A stretch of 64,000 bases of DNA, from assembly GCA_024220505.1 (NCBI GenBank), contig JAKZZE010000010.1, positions 1,488,001 to 1,552,000 on the forward strand. The letters are read 5' to 3'. The stretch comes from Rhizopus arrhizus (taxonomy: Eukaryota > Mucoromycota > Mucoromycetes > Mucorales > Rhizopodaceae). Of this stretch, positions 45,988 through 58,180 are shown one piece after another; within the stretch, counting starts at the first letter, position 1, and every line of letters begins with the position of its first letter. The notes beneath the pieces are model-generated. The model saw nothing but the letters and a program-made list of their open reading frames with translations. It was not told where the DNA came from and did no database searches. Both the position numbers and the translations under genes were made by a program.

Positions 45988-47296
45988 TAACAGGCAACAT
46001 AAAGATTTGTTTCTTTTCTAGTGGCATTATATCTTTTTTATATATATTTGAATTATTCTCTTTTTATTTAATTGCTCTACAGTTTACATGTAATTTAATA
46101 CGTGAATTTTCTATTATCACATATTGGAATACAATGTTTTCTGTACCAAATTCATAATAAATTATGGAAATCAAATGTCAGTTTGCGGCTTTGATATTCC
46201 TTGTTAATTGTTTATATATTTTGACAAGAAATATGTGATGATTTTGGTAATTGATTACAATATCTTCTCCGATTGCTATTAATGAATTTCAACCTTGTTT
46301 ATATCTGAGCAACTGTTATTAAGAGCTAAGATCAATTCATATTTTTTGCAGATCCCAGTTGTTTTTTATATGATATGTTGAATCCCAAGTTATCTTTTTA
46401 TACTTTTAAAGCATTCTGCTTACACATTCAACAATAGTTTGAAATCTTTTTGGGATCAAGCCTCGTGTCGATTTATGCATCAAAACTCTTCAAGTAGTAG
46501 ATAATCATCGACATTGACGTAGTTATCTACATTCTACTCAACTGCAAACTCAGTTGATCGATCACAAGTGACGAAAAGATCCTTCCGTATTGTCTTTTTC
46601 AAGTATCATTCAAGCCTTTTTATTGTTTCCTTGGGTCTTTTGGTACTCTTTCTGGGAGTATCAGGTCAGCTTCTTTGTATCGACTTGCTATCAATCTGAC
46701 AGTTGTCGATCGCATCTCAATGATACATGCAATATTAACTACATAAATTCCCATTTTTGTGCATGTATAGTTTTCCTGAATTAAAATTGCTATTTTCATG
46801 ATGTCCTAAAGATATGTTTGGATAGGACTTTAGCTGAAAATATTTATATTCATCAATTGATTGCTTAGAAATAAAAGTTTCTTGTTAGAAAAACGACAAC
46901 TTGGTTTGTGTAACTGTATATTCGCGTGTAAATGAGCGAGACATTGCTCAGTGTTCAGTTAATGATGTAAACAACTAAATTGTTATTCATTTGTTGCTTT
47001 TAATTACATACGAACTAGTTTGTGAAATTATTTGACTTTAAAGAGTTGATCTAATTTTGCATGTCTCGAGGATTATTTAATGAATGAATCTGCTTAGAAA
47101 TAAAGATCTAGTATTTTTCAATCGTTCGATTTATTTTGAGAAAAGTCTTTGAAATAAACTTTTTTTATCATTATGTTGGGCTTCTAAAGAAGATATCAGC
47201 TTTGAATAGTATTTTGGATTTGTGGCAGGCATTAATATTTTTTCAGAAATAGGATACTTTAATAAAATTATTAGTTTTAATAGTTAAACATTTGTT
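45988..47296. other. Intergenic, about 1.3 kb, nothing recognised
   Basis: AT-rich sequence between convergent genes. No repeats or RNA genes recognised. Confidence 0.5.
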
Positions 47297-47530
47297 TTAT
47301 GTTACCTTTTCTTGAAACTTGTTATCTAATAAATAATCGAGTGCTTTCATTTCTTCTTTTGCTTTATAATAATCCAATGTTTGTGGCGATCTAAATTGTT
47401 CTTGCACTTTTTTAGCCAAGACTTGTTTCATACCTCTGTTGGGTCTAATTTTATCTTCTGGCCATTCTTTAATAATACGAAGATATGATCTGTATAAAGA
47501 TAATACCTCTCGTTGAGTAGGTTTTGACAT
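47297..47530 (-). CDS. LYR-motif (LYRM/complex 1 LYR) mitochondrial assembly protein
   Basis: A single exon of 77 aa from the ATG at 47530. An in-frame upstream ATG at 47602 would add 24 residues (101 aa), but the LYR motif then sits unusually far in. The motif REVLSLYRSYLR is near the N-terminus, followed by a Phe in VQEQF, the LYR...F pattern that recruits the HSC20/iron-sulfur donor or acyl carrier protein. Small three-helix proteins of this kind help mature respiratory complexes. Which member this is (SDH, complex I or III factor) I cannot say. Its neighbours are a complex I subunit and a cytochrome oxidase subunit. Confidence 0.8.
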   Translation of the reverse strand: MSKPTQREVLSLYRSYLRIIKEWPEDKIRPNRGMKQVLAKKVQEQFRSPQTLDYYKAKEEMKALDYLLDNKFQEKVT

Positions 47531-47639
47531 TGAGGAAGAAATAGAGTAGAACCCTTTCCAAACTTTTTTTTTTCTTTCATCCTCATAAAAACTCCGCGAC
47601 ATCAGTGTTCAAGTTTTATGCAATTTAATAATATTTTAT

Positions 47640-48140
47640 TTATTCTCTGGTTTTGACAACAGGCTCCCAAGCGTACAATTTAGGAGTAGTTGTATTGTAG
47701 GTTTTATACCCTTTTACTGTACCAGAAAAGTTTGGAATAGGCTCTCCCCACCACTTTTGAGGTTGAATATTCATTTCAGTAGGTGGTTCTTGAACAATAC
47801 GTGAAAGCCACATGTGCCTATTTATTATAGGAATCAGAATGAATTAAAGGTCACTTTCTTGCTTTTTACCAATCAGGTGCAATGTCACCGGCTTCGGGAA
47901 AATCACTGGCATATTCAACCCAGCGTTCACGGCCTACATATAATCTTGTTAAAAGTAATTCTTTTTTTAAGAATCATTTCTACCTGAAACTTCATCGTTG
48001 TTTTCAAAATATTTATTTCCATTGGCATCAATACCAGCAAGTCGGCCCCACTTTGTATCACCAATGTTGTTCATTTGTTTAATGTAGCTGACAGGCCCAA
48101 CCTTAACAAAATTCTTTAATGTACGTCCAATAGTAGACAT
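47640..48140 (-). CDS. NDUFA12: NADH:ubiquinone oxidoreductase subunit NDUFA12 (B17.2)
   Basis: Three exons: 48140-47984, 47933-47870 and 47817-47640, encoding 132 aa. Family blocks are clear: GRLAGIDANGNKYFEN, GRERWVEYA (across the first junction), DWHMWLSRIVQEPPTE (across the second) and YKTYNTTTPKLYAWEP. It is an accessory subunit on the matrix arm of complex I. It stands head-to-head with the COX4 gene, with 167 bp between the start codons. Confidence 0.95.
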
Positions 48141-48307
48141 GGTGTTGAAATGTAAGAGTTGAAAAGAAAAATAAGATTGCTCAAAGCCATTGTGCCATTT
48201 GTTGACGTCACACTTTTGCAACACCGTCTGTCTGAATTTTTTATTTTGCAGGGTTGAAATCAGTTGATAATTTTTCCACTCTTTTTTCTTTCATTAATTT
48301 TATAACC
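48141..48307. promoter_or_regulatory. Bidirectional promoter with a perfect CRE (TGACGTCA)
   Basis: The 167 bp between the NDUFA12 and COX4 start codons must drive both genes. At 48203-48210 lies TGACGTCA, the palindromic binding site of CREB/ATF-type bZIP factors. CCAAT-like or other boxes were not obvious. Co-regulation of the two respiratory genes is an inference from the layout. Confidence 0.65.
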
Positions 48308-48861
48308 ATGTTTGCTCTTCGTCGTGCTGCTGTTAAAGCTGCTCCTCTTGCTGTTCGTGCTAGACCCTTCTCTGTTTTAGGTGCTCGTTTATGTAAATAT
48401 CAATAATTTATGTATAAACAACCACCACTCATTTATACAATAGCTGGTGCTGTCGGTCACAGTGCTGAATCCAATTTAGGTCCTGGTGCTCAACCCGGTC
48501 AAATCCCCACTGATCTTGAGCAATCTACTGGTTTAGAACGTATGGAATTACTTGCTACATTAGAAGGAAAGCAACTCTTTGACATGGAACCTTTGAACAT
48601 GACTCATCTCGGTACTGTTAAGAACCCTATCGTTGTCAAGTCACATGACCCCATTCGTTTCGTTGGATGCACTGGTAAAGAGAAAAGGAGGAAGAAGACA
48701 AAGTCAAAAGCTAATTTATACGGTTTATAGGCTTTCCCGCTGAATCTCACGATACTATTTGGATCAACTTGGATAAGTCTCACGAACATGACCGTTGTCC
48801 TGAATGTGGCTCCGTTTATACTATGGACTTTGTTGGCAGTGAAGAAGATCATCATCACTAA
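48308..48861 (+). CDS. COX4: Cytochrome c oxidase subunit 4 (Vb type), zinc-binding
   Basis: Three exons: 48308-48392, 48444-48674 and 48731-48861, encoding 148 aa. A mitochondrial presequence (MFALRRAAVKAAPLAVRARP, Arg/Ala-rich, no acidic residues) leads into the mature domain with QIPTDLEQSTGLERMELLA and FVGCTGFPAESHDTIW. The zinc site is DRCPECGSVYTMDF. This nuclear-encoded subunit faces the matrix side of complex IV. The protein ends in a His-rich tail. Confidence 0.95.
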
Positions 48862-49427
48862 AGAAAAAAAAGAAACAAATTGGATAAAGAAAAAAAAAAG
48901 TTTTTTTGTACAAAACATTATATAACCACACAACTCACAATAAAAAGATATAATATACAAGCATACATATTACAAAGGAGAAACTCCCTTTTTTAAATAA
49001 TCTTTTAGCAGGTTTATTCTTTCGCTCCTTTTTTTATTATATATTTGCTTTTGTCAATTAAAAAAGCTGCCCTTCTTATGTGTGTATGATTTTGGACTCC
49101 TTGAATCCACGTATAGAACCTTTCTTGTATTCCAAGTTACACATTGACATCAAAGAACAAAGTATGCCTTATTTTTTCATAAAAAAAAAGGTCAATGTTT
49201 ATGTTTTAATGCAAGCTTTGTATCACAGACCAAAAAAATAAAAATAAAAATAAAAAAGCTACAAAAATCTTCTATTTTTTACATCAAAAGGAGGAAACAT
49301 TCTCCTTATTTTAGGAACTAAACAATTAAACTTTTTCTTTTCAGTAACGCAAATATTATTCTTTTATTGGCGCATTCTACGCATACAGAATTTATTAGGG
49401 CTTTCACGTCTATTTTTTGGGCTTTGA

Positions 49428-49458
<31 letters not shown>

Positions 49459-49521
49459 CAAAGGCCTTTGTTCTCTCTGTATTTCTCTCTTTTTTCATAT
49501 TCCTCTTTTTTCTTATTTTTA
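48862..49521. other. Intergenic, with a T-run of about 29
   Basis: Homopolymer T at about 49431-49459, shortly before the mucin-like gene. Nothing else recognised. Confidence 0.5.
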
Positions 49522-50836
49522 ATGCTATTTGATGAACCAAGTAACACTTCTTCTTTATTTGGCCATTATTATAACCAATATTTGTTTGGTATTAGGTATT
49601 ATTTATTTTAATTAACAATAAGATCTGTTTATTTAATCTGCTTTATAGCTCGAAATAATAACATCACTGAAAACCATCTCTCTTCTTCAACGGCAACCAC
49701 AGCAACAGCAACAACGAGTATAACAAAGTCAGGTACACTCACATATAAAAACCCCGTTTTTTAAGAAAAAGAAAAAGATTCGAATTCTCATATTAGGACA
49801 TATAAAATGCAAACACCTATCCACCATTCACTGTTGGCGCTCAACAACAATATTAGATTATTCAGAAGCAACAGTAATTATTAAAAAATGTACCACTCGA
49901 ACAGTAACTCACCACTGTCCGACTCCGATCATCATCACCACTGTTAGCCCAACTGAAGAAAGCACTACTCCAAGGTACCCAAAAACCAAAAAGTCAAGAT
50001 ACACAAAGAATAATACTTCAAGCCACAATAACTTTAAGCACGCAAAAAATACTTTCAATTATTCAGCAACAAGGATGGCTCCTACAGCTACCACAGCAAG
50101 TAGTACTGAAACTGTGATCACAATAACAAAAACTGCTACTGCAATTACTACTACAACTAATTTAACGCCTATCACTAGTCTTCCTACAACCACTGAAAGT
50201 AGTAATGATGGTAGTAATAGGGTTAGTAACCATCAAAACAATGATAACAGTAACGATGATGGTGAAGATGATAACAGCATAGATAATGAAACCACTGATA
50301 ATAATAGCGATAACAATGAAGATGGTGATGACAGCAGAAACAACGATAGCAACGGTAACGACGATGACAATAACGACGGTGATGATGGTGATGATGGTGA
50401 TGATGGTGATGATGGTGATGATGGTGATGATGGTGATGATGGTGATGATGGTGATGATGGTGATGATGATGATGAGAGCGATGATAGCAACGAAAGCTCT
50501 AGCATTGTAATTGCGCCTACGCAAAGCATACAACAATTTGCTCCAGCCCAGCCTTCTGAACCTTCTATCTTCAATAATAATGAACTTCCAGTATCCAACA
50601 GTGTAAGTAATAAAGCACTTGGAATTGGACTCGGTGTTGGTGTTGGTTGTATGGCTGCTTTAGGTCTCGCAGGTTTGCTGTTCCACAATAAGAGAAAGAA
50701 GCAAGAGGTAGTCCTTGAAGATGAAAATATTGGAACACGATGGACACCTCAAAACTTTATAGGCGTCGTTGCCTCCACCGTTTCTAACCTGCCCCGCTCT
50801 CCTTCTCAGCGAAGTAGAGCATCTACAAACCGTTAA
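49522..50836 (+). CDS. Ser/Thr-rich, Asp-repeat single-pass membrane protein
   Basis: Three exons, 49522-49588, 49649-49732 and 49797-50836, encode 396 aa if the first ATG of the open frame is used. A Leu/Phe-rich stretch just upstream of that ATG suggests that a signal-peptide-coding start may be further 5'. The middle is mucin-like (Thr/Ser/Pro), with several Cys near residues 50-90. It is followed by an Asn/Asp-rich stretch and a perfect DDG repeat. A single TM helix (GIGLGVGVGCMAALGLAGLL, about residue 320) and a basic KRKKQE stop-transfer precede a cytoplasmic tail of about 60 residues. The layout resembles fungal wall-stress sensors, but I see no WSC domain. Function unknown. Confidence 0.7.
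50378..50475 (+). repeat. In-frame GGTGATGAT minisatellite
   Basis: About ten tandem copies of the 9-mer GGTGATGAT, coding for Gly-Asp-Asp in the membrane protein. It then degenerates to GATGATGAT. Because neither strand of the unit contains a stop, long but spurious antisense frames arise here. Confidence 0.95.
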
Positions 50837-51101
50837 TACATTGATAATATATAAGACATGTATCTTTTTTCTCTTATTTAACATTTACACTTTTTGTCGT
50901 TTATATAGAATATAATAAAGTATATGTGAAGAATATTTTGATAAGCCCCGCCATCATAAAAAAAGGGAGATATGGCAAATATTCAACTGCTCTTACTAAC
51001 TAATTAGAAGCAAAAATTATAAGACAACACTAATTCTGAAACTACATAAAAAGATTTGTTTATCCAGCAGCTAAATCATGATATATGCATTCAATAAAGT
51101 C
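50837..51101. other. Intergenic, nothing recognised
   Basis: AT-rich 3' flank of the membrane-protein gene. Confidence 0.5.
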
Positions 51102-51472
51102 CTAAAAAGCACGCTGAAAAGGGGCTTTGCCATGTTTTATTATTGGCGGAGACTGAGGATGTATAACATCTGATGATTTGAGCTTCTTTTCTTTACGCTT
51201 TTGTTTCTAAATTCGTAATTAATAAAGCAAAAGCAAATCAGCCCTTTTCCGTGTATTAAGTTATACTCCCTGAATTCGGCTTGTATGATTTTGTAAACTT
51301 AATCTGACTGCGTTGCTAATTTTTATTTGAAGATTGATTGATGTAATATGAAGAAAAGGGTGGGGAACATGAAGCCCTTGTCTAAAGTCCTCAATTACGC
51401 AGCTTTTCTAGCAGTATCAGTGATTATATCAATGTCATCAATATGTAGTATAGATGAGAAATGGAAATTTTG
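51102..51472 (-). CDS. Possible small spliced gene, basic C-terminus (5' end unresolved)
   Basis: Three minus-strand exons join in phase: 51472-51399, 51315-51267 and 51206-51102 (introns 83 and 60 nt, GT-AG). The peptide contains HIDDIDIITDTARKAANAVR, then SLQNHTSRIQG, a Lys-rich KQKRKEKKLK and ends GKAPFQRAF. The consistent phases and composition suggest a genuine gene. The first exon boundary (acceptor ..CGAG) is weak and no start codon is placed. An ATG at about 51655 with MDGILLSAAKSY could belong to it. No family recognised. Confidence 0.35.
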
Positions 51473-52091
51473 CTCGTAAAATTATGATAAGTAATGTAAT
51501 CATAGTTAATGGCAATATGATTTAAACAAATACTATATAAACTATATATTTTGATTCACAATCGATCTATTCGCTTTACTCTTTATTCATCAACCCCAAC
51601 TGATCTTCCCTTCCGATAAGAGTAAGATTTTGCAGCACTGAGCAATATGCCATCCATATCAAGCACCCTACAAGTCACTGTGTTGACTATTTTATTTTAT
51701 TTTTCACTTTAAAACAGTGCCTCTGATTCCACGTGTACGATGCATTATCGAGTACAACGCAGCCATTTTGACTATTCCCTTGTTTTGACAAGTATATCAT
51801 TATTTCTAGACTACTTAAAGCAGGCAGTCCTAAGGTCTGACTTTAGTACATACCCGATGCACATATCTCAGCGCAGCGACCCCACTGTACCTCCTTTGTC
51901 CAACATTTTCTCTCCCTGACTAAGACCGTTTACCTGTCATTTACAATAAAATGCCTGATCAAAGAATTAAAAAAGCATGCTAAACTTTCAAATTTAAGCA
52001 GTGTCACGTGAGATTAATTGCTCGGCATAAAATGATGAAATAAAACTTTTTCCCCTTTTTTCTATCAAAGACATATTATTTGCTGCCCATT
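51473..52091. other. Intergenic / possible 5' part of the tentative 51.1-kb gene
   Basis: No clear gene. It should contain the promoter of the TMEM184-family gene. Confidence 0.4.
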
Positions 52092-54131
<2,040 letters not shown>

Positions 54132-54673
54132 TTTTTTTTTACATGAAAATTCAAAAAGACCTTTATCCACTTAAACCGCGATTAACTTGAAACACAATAT
54201 AAATCAAAGCAAATTACAATTTAAAATTCAATTAAAATTCACATGAAAATGCATTAGAGTATGTTTATTAGTCTTAGTGTACAGCATAAGAAAGTAAAGA
54301 GGAATAAAAGGCTAGATAAAAATAAGAGGTTGGACGCCAAGGATAACGAAAGAACCATATAAGACATACCCTTAATGCCCTGGGTTACTGAATACAATGA
54401 AAATTAGTTTAACTAAATCTGGTAAATGAGTAATGACTGTTACTGAAATTTGATGTGTATGATATAATACAGCAATAACTTTATAGAATCAATTCTTTTA
54501 TTTGACTCTGAATTCATATTTGTTTTCGGTCTTGTTTTACTTTTTATAATGCAGATAGTAGCTGCAACTTGAAAAATTTTTGTTGCACAAAACTCTTCAA
54601 TTTTCAGCTTTGAAAAAAAAAAATTCATTAACACGACATTTTATTTATTTCTTTTGTTTAATCTAATTATAAA
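54132..54673. other. Intergenic, nothing recognised
   Basis: AT-rich. It separates the TMEM184 stop from the BTB start on the same strand. Confidence 0.5.
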
Positions 54674-56470
54674 ATGTCAACACTGGAACGCCACTTACTG
54701 GAAAATATGTTTGAACAGTCTCTCTTTTCTGATCTTTCACTAGAGTTTCTTCACCCTTCATTTCCATTTTCCATTCGATTTAATGTTCACAAAGCCATTG
54801 TCAGTCAGTCACCCTTTCTACGACACCTGTTAACAGAGGATAACACTTGTTCGAATCACATTATACAGGATGGACGTACTTACCTAACAGTGCACCTTGC
54901 AGAGGCATTCACTCAGTGTGGCTTTGTTCTCGTACCATTTCAGCACATCATTCGTCGGCACTGGCAGAAAGTCAATACGCAACAAGTTACCCTACCCCTT
55001 CTCTCTACTCACCTCCGATTTGTACTCGAGTGGCTCTACAGTACACAGAAGTCAACTCTTTTAAAAAAAATGCAAGATCAAGATACCCTCCGCATCCTCT
55101 CAGTCGCCGTTCTGTTTGACCTTGAAGATCTTGTGCAAGCCTGCGTGCAACGATATACGCAAAACCAATTATCCCTAGAGAGCATCATGCGTGATTTGGA
55201 GACCATCTGTCAGCTACCTCGAGGGCATCAAGCCTATCTGCGCCTGCGAGATGCTTCTCTTTTACTCCTGTTGAGGTATGGGCCACAGGAACCACGTCGA
55301 CTATCTGAACTCCCAGCAGACTATATGGCCGATGTGCTCAGTGCTGATTGTCTCTTTGTGTCAAGTGAGTTTGAACGCTACAATTTGTTGAAATCTGTGC
55401 TGATGTCATTTATGCAGTCGGTGGGTGATATCAAATGGACATCCAAGGGTCCTGTCGACCGGGATGAGAAACGGCTTTCGGGATTTGTTCGGCCACTGAC
55501 ACCTGCTTCAGTACGCGCGGTAAAGAGAAGGCGAATTGGTTCAGAAGAATTGGAGCGAACTCGTCAGGGACAAGCAAATCGACTGAGCTTTACTGCTCTC
55601 GTTCCGTTTGAGACGCTCGTCGCCGATGCGTCTTCGGGAGGTGTGATTGACAAAGCGACTGTGCTCTCATATCTTCTCAAAACCACAGTACACTACAGTA
55701 ACATGACGTTTGATCAACTGAGTGACGTGCGACGGGACGGCATTGTAGATGAGGCTATTGTCTTTCGTGCTCTTTGGCAACGGGAAGCTCTTGAACGCGT
55801 CTTGTATCCTTATTACACTGATGCTGCTCTTTCAGCTGCATTGAATGAATACTTTGACGTTGATCCATCGGATGTGAAGCGAAAAAAACTATTGTTAGGC
55901 ACACCCAGATTCCGTTTCTGTGCATCAATTGATATAACACCACCTTCAGAAGGGAATGGATGGGTTCAAGAACAAGATGTATTTAATGAGAATGCAAGTG
56001 AAGATGAAGATGGAGAGTGGAGATCAGATGATGAGGAGAGCAACAAAACAATGAAGGTCTTGAAAAAGACTTTTTATTCAAAAGCAGAGACAATCTTAGG
56101 TGTAACGTATCGTGTGCAGATAGAGGCTCAGACTACACTGCAAGACGATATGTTTTTCTGTCGATTTGAATTACAAAAGGATATCGGGCGAACAAATACG
56201 AAACAGCAAGAGGAGGAGATGACAAATTCAGCTGTAGAAAACAAGTCAAAAATTCACTATTGGATACATTGTCTGAACCGACATGAATGTATTGTGAATC
56301 ATCATCAAATTGACCCAGAAGATAGAGTTCTCTTGGCTGTAACAGAGCAACGCGAAGAAGATCCAAATATAGGCTACGTTGAACAAGTATTAGTTCACTC
56401 TGATTCGAAAAAGGGGGTTACTGTGGATGTGACGATTGCTTTGGAAATCTTTGGATCAAATCAAGCGTAG
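54674..56470 (+). CDS. BTB/POZ domain protein with BACK-like region
   Basis: A single uninterrupted exon of 598 aa, unusual in this intron-rich window. A BTB fold is seen at about residues 15-160 (SLFSDLSLEFLH, FNVHKAIVSQSPFLRHLL, LRFVLEWLYS, LSVAVLFDLEDLVQACVQRY) with a large insertion of about 50 residues in its middle. A helical BACK-like region (160-260) follows. The C-terminal half is a beta-rich region of unknown fold with an acidic patch (about 440-460). BTB proteins often act as CUL3 adaptors, but this is not shown here. Codons are GC-richer than in the neighbours. Confidence 0.82.
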   Translation: MSTLERHLLENMFEQSLFSDLSLEFLHPSFPFSIRFNVHKAIVSQSPFLRHLLTEDNTCSNHIIQDGRTYLTVHLAEAFTQCGFVLVPFQHIIRRHWQKVNTQQVTLPLLSTHLRFVLEWLYSTQKSTLLKKMQDQDTLRILSVAVLFDLEDLVQACVQRYTQNQLSLESIMRDLETICQLPRGHQAYLRLRDASLLLLLRYGPQEPRRLSELPADYMADVLSADCLFVSSEFERYNLLKSVLMSFMQSVGDIKWTSKGPVDRDEKRLSGFVRPLTPASVRAVKRRRIGSEELERTRQGQANRLSFTALVPFETLVADASSGGVIDKATVLSYLLKTTVHYSNMTFDQLSDVRRDGIVDEAIVFRALWQREALERVLYPYYTDAALSAALNEYFDVDPSDVKRKKLLLGTPRFRFCASIDITPPSEGNGWVQEQDVFNENASEDEDGEWRSDDEESNKTMKVLKKTFYSKAETILGVTYRVQIEAQTTLQDDMFFCRFELQKDIGRTNTKQQEEEMTNSAVENKSKIHYWIHCLNRHECIVNHHQIDPEDRVLLAVTEQREEDPNIGYVEQVLVHSDSKKGVTVDVTIALEIFGSNQA

Positions 56471-56739
56471 AAACAAAGCTCTGATTTTCTTTATCAACTT
56501 ATGCTATATTGTAAACGTCGTTGTAAAGCATCACTGCATAACATTAAATTATTTATGAGGAAGAAAAGCGTGTGCGTTTAATATCAGATATACCTTTAAA
56601 AAAATAAAATATAAGCTTAAGGGCGCTATCTACATGAGTCAGCTTTTCGAAATTTAGTAGCTTAAAGCTTCCACAATTTGTAGTAAAAATTAGTATTCAT
56701 CTTTTTTCACAGTAGATATTTCCCATTTTTTATCATTCT
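56471..56739. other. Intergenic before the Fanzor relic
   Basis: No coding sequence recognised. Confidence 0.4.
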
Positions 56740-58180
56740 AATCCATCTTTCATCGAAGTTTCTTTTCAAGATCGTATTTACAACCAAGCTTTGCAAAGAC
56801 TAACATCTATCTTGACTTCGTATCCAGTCCGATACACGTTCAAACAGAATAATGTTTATGATGATGCCAAAGCCAATCCATGTAAACATATAATAGCCTT
56901 CTACCAATTTGCTTGTTTCTTTGAAGCTCTCGGATTACCTATTTTTAATTGCTTTCCTCTTCGCAGAACCTGGATACCTGGCTATGCAACGACTGATAGT
57001 AAACTTCTCTGTCAAAATATTCTTGGTGATGTGTGAACCACTGATACCAATAAAATGAATCTCTGAGCAGAGATAATTAACATGGATTCCACAGTTTTGA
57101 AGCCTCAAGAACTTGGTATGCTTCAATTTCATGGAACAATCCAAACAGGTGGTACCCTTAAAAAAATACGGGATAGAAAATATTGAAATATTGGTCTTCA
57201 AAGTACTTTCGTGGAACCCACGCCTTACATAACAAACCCTAATGCTCAACAACACAGAGAAATTACTGGCCGCTGTGTTACTATTGACCCAGGAAGACGA
57301 GATCTTTTATACTGTGTACATGAAAATTCCACTGCTGATGAACCACGCACATATAGATACACCAAATCTTGTCAAAATGGAAAAAACAAAGAAGTATAGT
57401 GACATCTGTGAAGTCGTTAAGCCACAAGAAGTACAACATGATGAAGATACTCTTGCAAACTCTCGATCTTTATATTTACAAAATTTTGAAGAATAACTTA
57501 GAAACTGTGCATTGGTTACTGGATTATTACAAAAGCATTACACTGAAACTACAGCTAATCATTTGACGATGCATCTCTTGCATCTAAAATTGAAGCTATC
57601 CAAGTACATTATAAGGCAGAAAGCTAGCTTTATTATAGGTAACTATTCCGCTCCAAATACTCGGTATCAAACATGGATTCTTAGTGTATTTGATTGATGA
57701 GTTTCGAACAAGTCAGTGCTAACCCTCTTGTGAATATCGTAGTGTGGCATCCTTCAAGAGGATACCGAATCCACGGCCATATCAAAGACAAAATAATCCT
57801 GAAGATATTTGTCATAGTTTATTTTGGTAATCAAATACTCTGATCAATAATTTTTAAAATTATTCGCTGCTTTGCTTTTCTTTTGTCTCTTAGATATACA
57901 AATCAAAATTGCAAAGTGACCGTGCAAAATAGTTCAGGTGCTGAAAAGCTTTGTGAACGTTTATGGAATGCCTAAATATGATTCATATTGTTTGCAACCT
58001 TCACTTAAATGGTGAAATACCAGAGTGGTTTCAGCATGCTGGGACTGAAAGAAGAGGTCCAACTAGAAGAAGATCTGAAGAGCATGAAGAACGACGAGCT
58101 TTACCTAGAACCCTATAGCTATCCTACACAGTTGTCGCTGTGTTATCTCAGATACATTTTGGTAAGCTTCATATTGATAT
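56740..58180 (+). pseudogene. Decayed Fanzor (eukaryotic TnpB-like RNA-guided nuclease) gene
   Basis: Pieces in three frames line up in the order of a Fanzor protein. N-terminal part at 56791-57036 (FKQNNVYDDAKANPCKHI, FFEALGLPIFNCFPLRRTWI). RuvC-I at about 57262-57320: ITGRCVTIDPGRRDLLYCV. A charged helical block: KPQEVQHDEDTLANSRS. Then GNYSAPNTRY. RuvC-II at about 57681-57725: LVYLIDEFRTSQC, followed by a stop where the Cys-rich zinc ribbon begins (PSC). NPRPYQRQNNPED; CKVTVQ; a broken RuvC-III, LWN (the WNRD motif is lost). At least four stops/frameshifts make it inactive. An intron with intact GT..CTCTTAG ends appears at about 57825-57894. Fanzors are RNA-guided DNA nucleases carried by eukaryotic transposons. 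No element ends or guide RNA were recognised. Confidence 0.8.

Noticed and set aside
50162..50688. Two long minus-strand ORFs (Ile/Thr-rich and Ser/Pro-rich)
   Set aside because: They are shadows of the GGTGATGAT repeat and surrounding acidic codons, which have no stops in other frames.
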